The notes beneath the pieces are model-generated. The model worked only from the letters and a program-made list of their open reading frames with translations, was not told the DNA's origin and did not search any database. Shown here piece by piece: positions 16,279 through 24,327 of a stretch of 44,740 nucleotides of DNA (position 1 is the stretch's first letter; each line of letters opens with the position of its first letter). The position numbers and the translations under genes were made by a program. The stretch comes from Nocardioides sp. 503 (GTDB taxonomy: Bacteria; Actinomycetota; Actinomycetes; Propionibacteriales; Nocardioidaceae), in NCBI RefSeq assembly GCF_004522095.1, contig NZ_SPUI01000013.1, positions 1-44,740 of the forward strand, in the 5' to 3' direction.

Positions 16279-16326
16279 ACCGGCTCCAGTTGCGGCGTTT
16301 CGCCCCGCGAGACGCACGACGCGGGC

Positions 16327-18834
16327 ATGCTTGACGGCGTGTTCCGGAAGACACCTCGGCTCGCCCGCCCCACCCCTGCGTCGTCGACGACCCTTCTCCT
16401 CTGCGGCCTGCTCGTGGCCGGGAGCGTCGCGCTGGCCGCACCCGCCTCTGCCGCCTCGCCAGTGGCGGTGGACGACAGCTACACGGTGACGCGCGGGGGC
16501 ACCCTCAACGAGGCGGCGCCGGGCGTGCTGGCCAACGACTCCGACCCGGACGTCGGCGACTCGCTGTTCGCCACCGGGCTCACCGTCGCGCCGCAGCACG
16601 GCACCCTGACGTTCGGGGTCAACGGCTCCTTCACCTACGTCCACGACGCCGGCGCGGCGACGAGCGACACGTTCACCTACCTCGTCACGGACGGTCACGG
16701 AGGGGTCGACACGGCCAATGTGACCATCACGGTGACCACCCCCAACGGGGCCCCGGTCGCGCTCGGCGACAGCGTCACGGTCGCGGAGGGCGGCACCGCG
16801 ACGACCCTCACCGGCGGCGCCACGAGCGTGCTGACCAACGACACCGACCCCGAGGGCGACGTGCTGACCGCGGTGCTGGTGACGGGTCCCACCAACGGGA
16901 CGCTCACGCTCAACGCCAACGGGACGTTCGGCTACACCCACCACGGCTCGGAGACGACGTCGGACTCGTTCACCTATCGCACCTCCGACGGGACGGCACT
17001 CTCCAACGTCGTCCCCGTCACGGTGACGGTGACGCCGGTCAACGACCCGCCGGTCGCAGTGGGTGACGCCTACAGCGTGGCGGAGGACTCGGTGCTGACG
17101 GTCACGGCGGCCAACAAGGTGACGCTCAACGACACCGACGCGGAGAGCAGCGCGCTCACCGCGGTCCTGGTGAGCGGGCCGTCGCACGGGACCCTGACGC
17201 TCAACGCCGACGGCACCTTCACCTACACCCCGCAGGCGGGCTACGACGGCGCGGACTCCTTCACCTATCGCGCCGACGACGGGTCCAGCAGCTCCAACGT
17301 GGCCACCGTGTCCCTGACCGTGACGGAGGTCGACGACGCTCCGGTCGCGGTCGGCGACAGCTTCATTGTCGCGGAAGGCGGCACCGCGACGACCCTCACC
17401 GGCGGCGCCACCAGCGTGCTGACCAACGACACCGACCCCGAGGGCGACGTGCTGACCGCGGTGCTGGTGACGGGTCCCACCAACGGGACGCTCATGCTCA
17501 ACGCCAACGGCACGTTCGGCTACACCCACGACGGCTCGGAGACGACGTCGGACTCGTTCACCTACCTGGCCTCCGACGAGACGTCGTCCTCGAACACCGT
17601 GACGGTCTCGGTGACAGTGACGCCGGTCAACGATGCCCCGGTGGCGGTCGGCGACGTCTACAGCGTGGCCGAGGACTCGGTGCTGACGGTCACGGCGGCC
17701 AACAAGGTGACGCTCAACGACACCGACGCGGAGAGCAGCGCGCTCACCGCGGTCCTGGTGAGCGGGCCGTCGCACGGGACCCTGACGCTCAACGCCGACG
17801 GCACCTTCACCTACACCCCCCAGGGCGGCTACGACGGCGCGGACTCGTTCACCTACCGCGCCGACGACGGGTCCGACGGCTCCAACGTCGTCACGGTGAC
17901 GCTGACGGTGACGGGGGTCAACGACGCGCCGGTCGCAGTGGGTGACGCCTACAGCGTGGCGGAGGACTCGGTGCTGACGGTCACGGCGGCCGACAAGGTG
18001 ACGTTGAACGACACCGACGCCGACGGCGACGCGCTCACCACGACGGTGGCGAGCGCGCCCGTCCACGGGACGCTGTCGTTGAACCCCGACGGCACGTTCG
18101 TCTACACCCCGGCGGCGGACTTCCACGGGACCGACTCGTTCACCTACGTCGCGAACGACGGTCAGGACGACTCGGTGCCCGGCACGGTCACCATCACCGT
18201 CGCCGACCTCGACGACGCACCGACCATCGGGCGCATCGCCAACCGGGTCATCGAGCGGAACCGGCGTACCGGTCGGCTCTCCTTCACCGTCGCGGACGAT
18301 CGCACCTCGGCCACGGGCCTCGAGGTGTCGGCCACGTCGAGCAACGCCCGCCTCGTGCCGGCCTCGGCCATCCAGCTCACCGGCACCGCGGGTCGCCGTC
18401 AGGTGTCGATCACGCCGCGACGCGACCGCGTCGGCTCGACGGTGATCACGCTGACCGTCACCGACGGTGAGGGCGGGCGGGCTCAGTCCCGGTTCACCCT
18501 GACCGTGCGGCTCGGCCCGCCCTGCACGGTCAGCGGGACCAGCGGGGACGACGTGCTCGTCGGTACGCCGGGCCGTGACGTCATCTGCGGCCGTGCGGGC
18601 AACGACGTCCTGCGCGGCCTGGGCGGCGACGACGTGGTCCGGGGCGGCACCGGTGACGACCGGATCCTCGGCGGGGCCGGTGACGACGTCCTGCGTGGCT
18701 TCGACGGCGACGACGTGATCCGCGGCGAGGTGGGCGACGACCGACTCTTCGGAGGCCTCGGGAGGGACGTCCTCCGGGGCGGCGCGGGCCACGACCGGCT
18801 GGTGCAGGACCGCCCACCCGGCCGGGTGGCCTAG
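16327..18834 (+). CDS. Large secreted Ig-like/cadherin-like repeat protein with RTX-type calcium repeats
   Basis: 835 residues. A Sec signal peptide ends near APASAA (residues ~20-43). Residues ~44-628 hold six Ig/cadherin-like repeats of 97-98 residues, each starting (A/P)PVAVGD and containing L(T)NDTD, GTLTLNADGTFTYTP and DSFTYRADDG. A different beta domain follows (~630-725). Residues ~733-825 are ten GGxGxDxLx nonapeptides that bind calcium in RTX proteins. There is no LPXTG motif or C-terminal membrane helix, so it is probably released or loosely held. A cell-surface adhesin or matrix role is likely. ATG 16327 has no clear ribosome site; GTG 16339 is an alternative. Confidence 0.88.
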   Translation: MLDGVFRKTPRLARPTPASSTTLLLCGLLVAGSVALAAPASAASPVAVDDSYTVTRGGTLNEAAPGVLANDSDPDVGDSLFATGLTVAPQHGTLTFGVNGSFTYVHDAGAATSDTFTYLVTDGHGGVDTANVTITVTTPNGAPVALGDSVTVAEGGTATTLTGGATSVLTNDTDPEGDVLTAVLVTGPTNGTLTLNANGTFGYTHHGSETTSDSFTYRTSDGTALSNVVPVTVTVTPVNDPPVAVGDAYSVAEDSVLTVTAANKVTLNDTDAESSALTAVLVSGPSHGTLTLNADGTFTYTPQAGYDGADSFTYRADDGSSSSNVATVSLTVTEVDDAPVAVGDSFIVAEGGTATTLTGGATSVLTNDTDPEGDVLTAVLVTGPTNGTLMLNANGTFGYTHDGSETTSDSFTYLASDETSSSNTVTVSVTVTPVNDAPVAVGDVYSVAEDSVLTVTAANKVTLNDTDAESSALTAVLVSGPSHGTLTLNADGTFTYTPQGGYDGADSFTYRADDGSDGSNVVTVTLTVTGVNDAPVAVGDAYSVAEDSVLTVTAADKVTLNDTDADGDALTTTVASAPVHGTLSLNPDGTFVYTPAADFHGTDSFTYVANDGQDDSVPGTVTITVADLDDAPTIGRIANRVIERNRRTGRLSFTVADDRTSATGLEVSATSSNARLVPASAIQLTGTAGRRQVSITPRRDRVGSTVITLTVTDGEGGRAQSRFTLTVRLGPPCTVSGTSGDDVLVGTPGRDVICGRAGNDVLRGLGGDDVVRGGTGDDRILGGAGDDVLRGFDGDDVIRGEVGDDRLFGGLGRDVLRGGAGHDRLVQDRPPGRVA
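16750..17925 (+). repeat. 588-bp tandem duplication inside the adhesin gene
   Basis: Bases 16750-17337 and 17338-17925 are two nearly identical 588-bp copies, each encoding two Ig-like units (196 residues). Long blocks match base for base, for example from 17083 and 17671. A third copy of the second unit starts at 17926 with more changes. Confidence 0.85.
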
Positions 18835-18870
18835 CAGCCGGGCTGGAGCCCGAGCTCCCGCCGACGTATG

Positions 18871-18905
18871 GGTGGCCGGGCCATCCCCCGATCGGCCCGG
18901 CCACC
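18871..18905 (+). terminator. Terminator of the adhesin gene
   Basis: GGTGGCCGGGCC and its complement GGCCCGGCCACC form a perfect 12-bp GC stem with an 11-base loop, 37 bases after the stop codon. There is no U-tract. Confidence 0.7.
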
Positions 18906-18924
18906 AACGAGGTCAACGGGCGAG

Positions 18925-18939
18925 GTGACGTCGGGTCAC
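18925..18939. promoter_or_regulatory. Inverted repeat upstream of second acyl-CoA ligase
   Basis: GTGAC-GTCGG-GTCAC is a 5-bp inverted repeat about 100 bases before the ligase. It could be a regulator site, but short repeats of this kind are frequent by chance. Confidence 0.25.
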
Positions 18940-19038
18940 GGCTCACGTCGAAGAACTTCCGAGCGTCCGCTTGTCGAGGGGATCCGAGCGGGGTCATTAC
19001 AGTGAGGCGGTCACAGCGTCACCTCCAGGAGGATTGCG

Positions 19039-20595
19039 TTGATCGTCCCCTTCAGCATCTCCGACTTCATCGACCGAGCGGTCCAGGTGTACGGCGCACG
19101 CGTCGGCGCCGTGGACGAGCCGGACCAGCCGGCCGCGCCGCTGGGCGACGAGCGCGGCGAGCTCACCTACGCCGAGATCGGCGCCCTCGCGCGCCGTCAG
19201 GCCGCCAGGCTGGACGAGCTCGGCATCGGCGTGGGCGATCGCGTGGCCGTGGTGAGCCACAACAGCTCGCGGTTGCTCACGTCGTTCTTCGGGGTCGCGG
19301 GCTCCGGGCGGGTGCTGGTGCCGGTGAACTTCCGGCTGAGCCCCGACGAGGTCCGCTACATCGTCGAGCACTCCGGTGCGCGCGTGCTGATCGTCGACCC
19401 CGAGCTGGACGACACGCTGAGGGACGTGACCGCGGAGCACCGCTTCGTCATCGGCGACGACGACCTGCTGTTCGCGCCCGAGGGCGTCGAGCCGCAGCTG
19501 TGGGAGCCGGACGAGAACGCGACCGCCACCATCAACTACACCTCCGGCACGACCGCCCGGCCCAAGGGCGTGCAGATCACCCACCGCAACATCTGGGTCA
19601 ACGCGGTCACCTTCGCGATGCACGCCGGGGTCACCGACCGCGACGTCTACCTGCACACGCTGCCGCAGTTCCACGCCAACGGCTGGGGGATGCCGTTCGC
19701 GATGACCGGGCTCGGGGCCAAGCAGGTGATGATCCGCAAGATCGACGGCGCCGAGATCCTGCGCCGCGTGCGTGACCACGGCGTGACCGTGATGTGCGCG
19801 GCGCCTGCCGTTGCCGCCGCGGTGCTCGAAGCCGCGCAGGACTGGGAGGGCGAGATCCCCGGGCGCGACCGGGTGCGGATCATCATGGCCGGCGCACCGC
19901 CGCCGACGAAGACCGTCGTGCGCGTGCAGGAGGAGCTGGGCTGGGAGTTCATCCAGATCTACGGCCTCACCGAGACCTCGCCCCTGCTGACGATCAACCG
20001 CTCCCGCGAGGAGTGGGACGAGCTGTCGGCGGAGGACCGCGCGGCCAAGCTCGTGCGGGCCGGCGCGCCGGCGCTCGGCGTACGCCTGGAGACCGACGAC
20101 TCGCCCGAGGGCGGGGGAGAGGTGCTGGCGCGCTCCAACGTCGTGCTCGAGGGCTACTGGGAGCAGCCGGAGGAGAGCGCGACGGCGCTGCGCGACGGGT
20201 GGTTCCACACCGGTGACGGAGGCGCGATCGGCGAGGACGGCTACCTCACGATCCAGGACCGCAAGAAGGACGTCATCATCACCGGAGGTGAGAACGTCTC
20301 CTCGATCGAGGTCGAGGACGTGCTGTTCTCCCACCCCGCCGTGGCCGAGGTCGCCGTCATCGGCGTCCCCAGCGAGAAGTGGGGGGAGACGATCAAGGCT
20401 CTCGTGGTGCTGGGCGAGGGCGAGCAGGTCACCGAGGCCGAGCTCATCGCATGGTGCAAGCAGAAGGCCGCCGGCTACAAGGCGCCGACGTCGGTGGAGT
20501 TCCGCGACGAGCTGGCGCGCACGGCGACCGGCAAGCTGCAGAAGTTCAAGCTGCGCGAGGCCTACTGGCAGGGCTACGACCGTCAGGTCAACTGA
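19039..20595 (+). CDS. Acyl-CoA synthetase / AMP-dependent ligase
   Basis: 518 residues of the ANL superfamily. Motifs: P-loop NYTSGTTARPKGVQIT (~170), FHANGWGMPF (~214), IYGLTETSPLL (~312), the hinge WFHTGDGGAIGEDGYLTIQDRKKD (~391), TGGENVSSIEVED, and the catalytic lysine in ARTATGKLQKFKLRE. The FHxNGWG signature and overall length are those of medium-chain or methylmercaptopropionate-type ligases (DmdB-like family), so a short or medium acid is likely; the substrate is not proven. The start is a TTG at 19039, six bases after AGGAGG, which decides it. It is monocistronic and convergent with mhuD. Confidence 0.9.
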   Translation: MIVPFSISDFIDRAVQVYGARVGAVDEPDQPAAPLGDERGELTYAEIGALARRQAARLDELGIGVGDRVAVVSHNSSRLLTSFFGVAGSGRVLVPVNFRLSPDEVRYIVEHSGARVLIVDPELDDTLRDVTAEHRFVIGDDDLLFAPEGVEPQLWEPDENATATINYTSGTTARPKGVQITHRNIWVNAVTFAMHAGVTDRDVYLHTLPQFHANGWGMPFAMTGLGAKQVMIRKIDGAEILRRVRDHGVTVMCAAPAVAAAVLEAAQDWEGEIPGRDRVRIIMAGAPPPTKTVVRVQEELGWEFIQIYGLTETSPLLTINRSREEWDELSAEDRAAKLVRAGAPALGVRLETDDSPEGGGEVLARSNVVLEGYWEQPEESATALRDGWFHTGDGGAIGEDGYLTIQDRKKDVIITGGENVSSIEVEDVLFSHPAVAEVAVIGVPSEKWGETIKALVVLGEGEQVTEAELIAWCKQKAAGYKAPTSVEFRDELARTATGKLQKFKLREAYWQGYDRQVN

Positions 20596-20632
20596 CGGAC
20601 GGGCTGCTGCGCGGTGGCGCGACCGCGTGGAG

Positions 20633-20701
20633 GAGTTTCACCGGGTACCCGGTGAAACTCACGCTTCCGGTACGAAGTTTCATGCCGGGAGCGTGAGTTT
20701 C
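20633..20701. repeat. Nested palindromic repeat element
   Basis: Bases 20633-20660 are a perfect 28-bp palindrome (half: GAGTTTCACCGGGT). Its right half overlaps a second inverted repeat: GAAACTCACGCTTCCGG (20654-20670) and CCGGGAGCGTGAGTTTC (20685-20701), 16 of 17 positions pairing, with GAAGTTTCATG in the loop. Five copies of a GTTTCA/GAAAC-type word occur in 69 bases. It lies between convergent genes and may act as a two-way terminator or be a mobile palindromic unit. Confidence 0.8.
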
Positions 20702-20794
20702 GTCGGGGCAGTGTGATCGCTGGGGCGCAAGGGTCCCGGGCGATGGGGACGCCGAGGTCCGGGGCTCGCGCCTCGACTGCGGCCGCGTGTCCGG

Positions 20795-21115
20795 TCAGCT
20801 CGGCCTGACGTCCAGCACGACCTCGAACTCCAGCAGGTCCGCGCCGCTGGCGACCGGCTTCGGCCGCTCGCCGCCGTCAGCCGGTCCGGCGTGCGCTGCG
20901 CGGGCGTCGCCGTCGCGCCAGGCCGCGAAGGACTCCTCGTCCTCCCATTGCGTCACGACGAAGTAGCGCTCCTCGCCCTGCACCGGCCGCAGCAGCTGGA
21001 AGCCCAGGAAGCCGGGCGTGCCGTCGATGGTGCCGGCCCGCGCGGCGAAGCGCTTCTCGAGCTCCTCGTGGGCCTGCGGGGGGACACGGATGGCGTTGAT
21101 CTTCACGACGGGCAT
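20795..21115 (-). CDS. mhuD: Haem-degrading monooxygenase, MhuD-like
   Basis: 106 residues of the antibiotic-biosynthesis-monooxygenase fold. It resembles M. tuberculosis MhuD (Rv3592) over its length: MPVVKINAI at the start, PGFLGFQLLRPV, GEERYFVVTQWE and LLEFEVVLDV at the end. The haem residues known for MhuD fall at the same numbers: Asn7, Trp66 and His75. MhuD opens haem to release iron without CO. An eight-residue difference around 78-90 (PADGGERP) is the main change. TAGGCT six bases before the ATG and no Shine-Dalgarno imply a leaderless mRNA. No haem transporter is nearby. Confidence 0.9.
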   Translation of the reverse strand: MPVVKINAIRVPPQAHEELEKRFAARAGTIDGTPGFLGFQLLRPVQGEERYFVVTQWEDEESFAAWRDGDARAAHAGPADGGERPKPVASGADLLEFEVVLDVRPS

Positions 21116-21121
21116 GGGTCG

Positions 21122-21127
21122 AGCCTA
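21122..21127 (-). promoter_or_regulatory. -10 element of mhuD (leaderless)
   Basis: TAGGCT on the minus strand, six bases before the mhuD ATG. Confidence 0.5.
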
Positions 21128-21140
21128 GGCGGGGGCCCCG

Positions 21141-21164
21141 AGGCCCTGCGCCGGTGCAGGGCCT
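21141..21164. repeat. Hairpin between mhuD and the NIF3-like gene
   Basis: AGGCCCTGC and GCAGGGCCT form a perfect 9-bp stem with a 6-base loop. It lies between two divergent promoters and is joined to the repeat element that follows. Confidence 0.5.
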
Positions 21165-21206
21165 CGACGTGCGCTCGTCGCTGGCGCTCCTCGCTGCTCG
21201 ACCACC
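21160..21206. repeat. GGCCTCGAC...GCTGCTCGACCACC repeat element, copy 2
   Basis: Shares the CTCGACGTGCGC-type start and the GCTGCTCGACCACC end with the element at 10366. It ends 14 bases before the -10 of the NIF3-like gene. Confidence 0.55.
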
Positions 21207-21219
21207 GAGCGCGGGCCAC

Positions 21220-21225
21220 TACCCT
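21220..21225 (+). promoter_or_regulatory. -10 element of the NIF3-like gene (leaderless)
   Basis: TACCCT ends seven bases before the ATG at 21233. No ribosome site is present. Confidence 0.5.
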
Positions 21226-21232
21226 GGCGCGC

Positions 21233-22351
21233 ATGCCGACTCTCCAGGACGTCATGGACCTGCTGCACGGCTGGTACCCGCCGAGCACGGCGGACCAGTG
21301 GGACGCCGTGGGGCTCGCGTACGGCGACCCAGCCGCGCCGGTAGCGAAGGTGATGTTCGCCGTGGACCCGACGGCCGAGGTGGCCCTCGAGGCGGCCGAG
21401 TGGGGCGCTGACCTGCTCGTCGTGCACCACCCGCTGTTCCTGAAGCCCGTCCACGGCGTCGCGGCCACGACGCCCAAGGGGCGCACGCTCGCGACGCTCG
21501 CCGGGGCGGGCTGCGCGCTGCTGACGGCGCACACCAACGCCGACCGCGCCGACCACGGCGTCTCCACGTCGCTGGCCGACGCGCTCGGGCTCACCGACGT
21601 CACGCCGATCGTGCCCAGCACGGGGCCGGCCCGCGACAAGCTGACCGTCTACGTGCCGGCCGACGCCGCAGCCCCGCTGCGCGCCGCGATCGCGGAGGCC
21701 GGTGCGGGACGCATCGGTGCCTACGACTTCGCGTCCTTCTCCTCCCCGGGCCAAGGCCGCTTCCGTCCGCTGGAGGGGGCGAGCCCCGCGGTCGGCACGG
21801 TCGGCACCATCGAGACCGTCGAGGAGGTGCGGATCGAGGTGGTGCTGGACCGCGAGCTGCGCGCCGACGTCGTCCGCGCCGCGCTCCGCTCGCACCCCTA
21901 CGAGGAGCCGGCCTACGACGTCGTGGAGCTCGCCGACATCGGCGACGCCACGACCGGGACCGGACGCATCGGGTCGGTCGCGCCGACCACGCTGGGCGAG
22001 TTCGCCGCCCACGTCGCCGCGGTCCTGCCCGAGACCGCGCACGGCGTGCGGGTCGCGGGCGACGCCGAGCGCGTCGTACGCCGGGTGGCGGTGTGCGGCG
22101 GAGCCGGTGACTTCCTGCTCGACGACGTCCTGCGCACGGACGCCGACGTCTACGTCACCAGTGACCTGCGCCACCACCCGGCGAGCGAGTTCGTCGAGCA
22201 GGGCGGGCCGGCGCTGGTGGACGTGGCCCACTGGGCGGCGGAGTACACGTGGCTCCCGGTGGTGGAGGCGAAGGTGCGTGCGGCGCTGGGCGATACGGTG
22301 GGGACCCGCGTGAGCACCATCGTCACCGACCCGTGGACCACCCGCCTCTGA
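21233..22351 (+). CDS. NIF3-like dinuclear metal-centre protein
   Basis: 372 residues. N-terminal NIF3 half with WDAVGLAYGDP, the metal ligands His65-His66 in LLVVHHPLF and TAHTNAD (His100, Asp104). Residues ~130-240 are an inserted PII-like domain (DKLTVYVP ... GTVGTIETVEEVRIEVV ... HPYEEPAYDVV). The C-terminal half has TSDLRHHPASEF and LVDVAHWAAEY, which complete the metal site. The insertion makes it longer than E. coli YbgI (~247 residues), as in many Gram-positive members. The biochemical role is unsettled; GTP cyclohydrolase-type and metal-chaperone roles have been proposed. It heads the set NIF3 / zinc ribbon / RNase H, conserved in M. tuberculosis as Rv2230c-Rv2228c. Confidence 0.92.
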   Translation: MPTLQDVMDLLHGWYPPSTADQWDAVGLAYGDPAAPVAKVMFAVDPTAEVALEAAEWGADLLVVHHPLFLKPVHGVAATTPKGRTLATLAGAGCALLTAHTNADRADHGVSTSLADALGLTDVTPIVPSTGPARDKLTVYVPADAAAPLRAAIAEAGAGRIGAYDFASFSSPGQGRFRPLEGASPAVGTVGTIETVEEVRIEVVLDRELRADVVRAALRSHPYEEPAYDVVELADIGDATTGTGRIGSVAPTTLGEFAAHVAAVLPETAHGVRVAGDAERVVRRVAVCGGAGDFLLDDVLRTDADVYVTSDLRHHPASEFVEQGGPALVDVAHWAAEYTWLPVVEAKVRAALGDTVGTRVSTIVTDPWTTRL

Positions 22352-22361
22352 GGAGCACCCG

Positions 22362-23105
22362 CTGAAAGCCGACCCGTTCGCCCAACTGAAGCTGCTCGAC
22401 GTCCAGGCCCTGGACGCGAAGGCCGACCAGCTGCGGCACCAGCGCTCGCACCTGCCCGAGCTGGCCGAGATCGCCACGCTCACCGAGCAGCGCAAGGAGC
22501 TCGACGACCAGGCGCGTGACGCACGGATCGTCGTCGACGACCTGACCGCCGCCCAGGCGAAGGCCGACGCCGACGTCGAGCAGGTCAAGGCCCGACGCAC
22601 GCGCGACCGCGACCGCATGGACTCCGGTGCGATCACCAACCCCAAGGACCTCGAGCGCATGCAGCACGAGCTCGCGTCCCTGGAGCGACGGGTCTCCACG
22701 CTGGAGGACGAGGAGCTGGAGGTCATGGAGCAGCTCGAGCAGGCCCAGGCCGCCCTGACGCGGGTCACCGAGCAGCTGAGCGCGGTCGACATCCGGATGG
22801 CCGACCTGGTCGCCGTGCGCGACGAGAGGACCGCCGCGATCGACGTGGAGCTCGGGGCGGTCGTCGCCGAGCGGGTGCCGGCCGTCGAGGGGATGCCCGA
22901 GGACCTGCTGGCCCTCTACGACCGGCTGCGCGCGAGCAAGCACGGCGTGGGCGCGGCCGAGCTGCGCCAGCGGCGCTGCAGCGGCTGCCAGCTCACCATC
23001 GACCACGCCGAGCTCGCCGTCATCCGGGCCAAGCCGACCGACGAGGTCATCCGCTGCGAGGAGTGCCAGCGGATCCTGGTGCGCACCGGCGAGTCAGGCC
23101 TGTGA
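22362..23105 (+). CDS. Coiled-coil zinc-ribbon protein, probable CTG start
   Basis: 247 residues if read from CTG 22362. The chain is a long alpha-helical hairpin (residues ~15-175; LLDVQALDAKADQLRHQR, SLERRVSTLEDEELEVMEQL) and ends in a four-cysteine zinc ribbon, RRCSGCQ ... IRCEECQRILVRT. Homologues in Streptomyces and mycobacteria (Rv2229c) start with the same Q-LLDVQALD segment, so the real gene must begin upstream of the first ATG (22617). In this frame there is no ATG, GTG or TTG between the NIF3 stop and 22617. CTG 22362 has AGGAG seven bases before it. The end overlaps the next start (GTGA). The function is unknown; a nucleic-acid role is suggested by the ribbon. Confidence 0.85.
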   Translation: MKADPFAQLKLLDVQALDAKADQLRHQRSHLPELAEIATLTEQRKELDDQARDARIVVDDLTAAQAKADADVEQVKARRTRDRDRMDSGAITNPKDLERMQHELASLERRVSTLEDEELEVMEQLEQAQAALTRVTEQLSAVDIRMADLVAVRDERTAAIDVELGAVVAERVPAVEGMPEDLLALYDRLRASKHGVGAAELRQRRCSGCQLTIDHAELAVIRAKPTDEVIRCEECQRILVRTGESGL

Positions 23106-24319
23106 GCGAAAGCCCCCGCCGCGTCGTGATCGAGGCGGACGGCGGCTCGCGCGGCAACCCCGGCCCGGCGGCGTACGGCGCGGTGCTGCGCGACGCCGAC
23201 ACCGGCGCGGTGCTCGCGGAGGACGGCACCACGATCGGTCGGGCGACCAACAACGTGGCGGAGTACTCCGGGCTGATCGCCGGGCTGCGCCTCGCGCAGG
23301 AGCTCGCGCCACAGGCGCAGATCGAGGCGCGGATGGACTCCAAGCTCGTCGTGGAGCAGATGTCGGGTCGCTGGAAGATCAAGCACCCCGACATGCGCCC
23401 GCTGGCCGCGGAGGCGACGAGACTGGCGCCCGAGGGCACGACGTACACCTGGATCCCACGCGGTGACAACGCCCACGCCGACCGCCTGGTCAACGAGGCG
23501 CTCGACGGCGTCCGCGAGGGCGTCACGGTCACGGCGCCCCCCGACGACGCCGACGAGGACTCGCTGATCGAGGAGATCGAGTCCCCGGCGGCCGGGGAGG
23601 CACCCGCCTCGGTGCAGCGCCAGGCCCGGGGCTGGTCGGCCGGCGGGGGAGTGACCACCACGCTGGTCCTGGTGCGCCACGGCGTCACCGCCCACACCCT
23701 CGAGAAGCGCTTCTCCGGCGGCCTGGCCAGCGCCAACCCGCCGCTCAGCGACGAGGGGCGCGACCAGGTGCGCGCCACGGCCGAGTGGCTGGCGCCCATC
23801 GCCGGCAGTGTCGAGGCGGTCGTCCACTCGCCCGTACGCCGCACGCGCGAGTCGGCCGAGATCCTCGCCGAGGTGCTGGGCAGGCCGCTCGAGGTGGAGC
23901 CGGGCTTCGCGGAGATGGAGTTCGGGATCTGGGACGGCCTGACCTTCGCCGAGGTGTCCGAGCAGCACCCCGACGCCCTGAAGCAGTGGCTCGGCTCGCT
24001 GGACGCCGCCCCCGAGGGCGGCGAGTCGTTCCGGGTCGTCGAGGAGCGGGTGCTCGCGGGGCTGCGGCGGGTGCTCGACGAGCACGCCGGCGAGACGGTC
24101 GTCGTGGTCAGCCACGTGACGCCCATCAAGACGCTGGTCGGCCATGTCGTCGGTGCGCCGCTCGACTCGGTGTTCCGCATGGAGCTGACCCCGGCGTCGG
24201 TCACGGTGATCTCGTTCTTCTCCGCCGGGGCCGAGGGTGAGGAGCCGCGCACGTCGCTGCGCCTCTACAACGCGCTGCCACCGGCCCGCGACGCCTTCTC
24301 GGACCCGGCCGCCTGGTAG
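23102..24319 (+). CDS. Bifunctional RNase H / acid phosphatase
   Basis: 405 residues, the two-domain fusion known from M. tuberculosis Rv2228c. Residues 1-~140 are RNase HI, which cuts the RNA of RNA:DNA hybrids: Asp13 in EADGGSRGNPG, Glu54 in NVAEYSGL, Asp79 in MDSKLVVEQMSG and Asp127 in NAHADRLVNEA are the catalytic acids. A linker of ~45 acidic residues follows. Residues ~185-390 are a histidine phosphatase (CobC-like): LVRHGVTAHT with His193, SPVRRTRESAE, and VVSHVTPIK with His338. GTG 23102 overlaps the stop of the zinc-ribbon gene, so translation is coupled. The phosphatase may act on alpha-ribazole phosphate or small phosphate esters. Confidence 0.95.
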   Translation: MSESPRRVVIEADGGSRGNPGPAAYGAVLRDADTGAVLAEDGTTIGRATNNVAEYSGLIAGLRLAQELAPQAQIEARMDSKLVVEQMSGRWKIKHPDMRPLAAEATRLAPEGTTYTWIPRGDNAHADRLVNEALDGVREGVTVTAPPDDADEDSLIEEIESPAAGEAPASVQRQARGWSAGGGVTTTLVLVRHGVTAHTLEKRFSGGLASANPPLSDEGRDQVRATAEWLAPIAGSVEAVVHSPVRRTRESAEILAEVLGRPLEVEPGFAEMEFGIWDGLTFAEVSEQHPDALKQWLGSLDAAPEGGESFRVVEERVLAGLRRVLDEHAGETVVVVSHVTPIKTLVGHVVGAPLDSVFRMELTPASVTVISFFSAGAEGEEPRTSLRLYNALPPARDAFSDPAAW

Positions 24320-24327
24320 CGCCCGCC

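Noticed and set aside
16750..18210. Direct repeats that might suggest a CRISPR array
   Set aside because: Units are ~291-294 bp (97-98 codons), keep the reading frame and encode Ig-like domains. There are no short spacers.
16021..18792. A 923-codon open frame opposite the adhesin gene
   Set aside because: It is the mirror of GC-rich repeats in the real gene. Its repeats (RRHRHRDG-type) are His/Arg/Gly runs without a fold, and the frame crosses the tRNA and hairpin.
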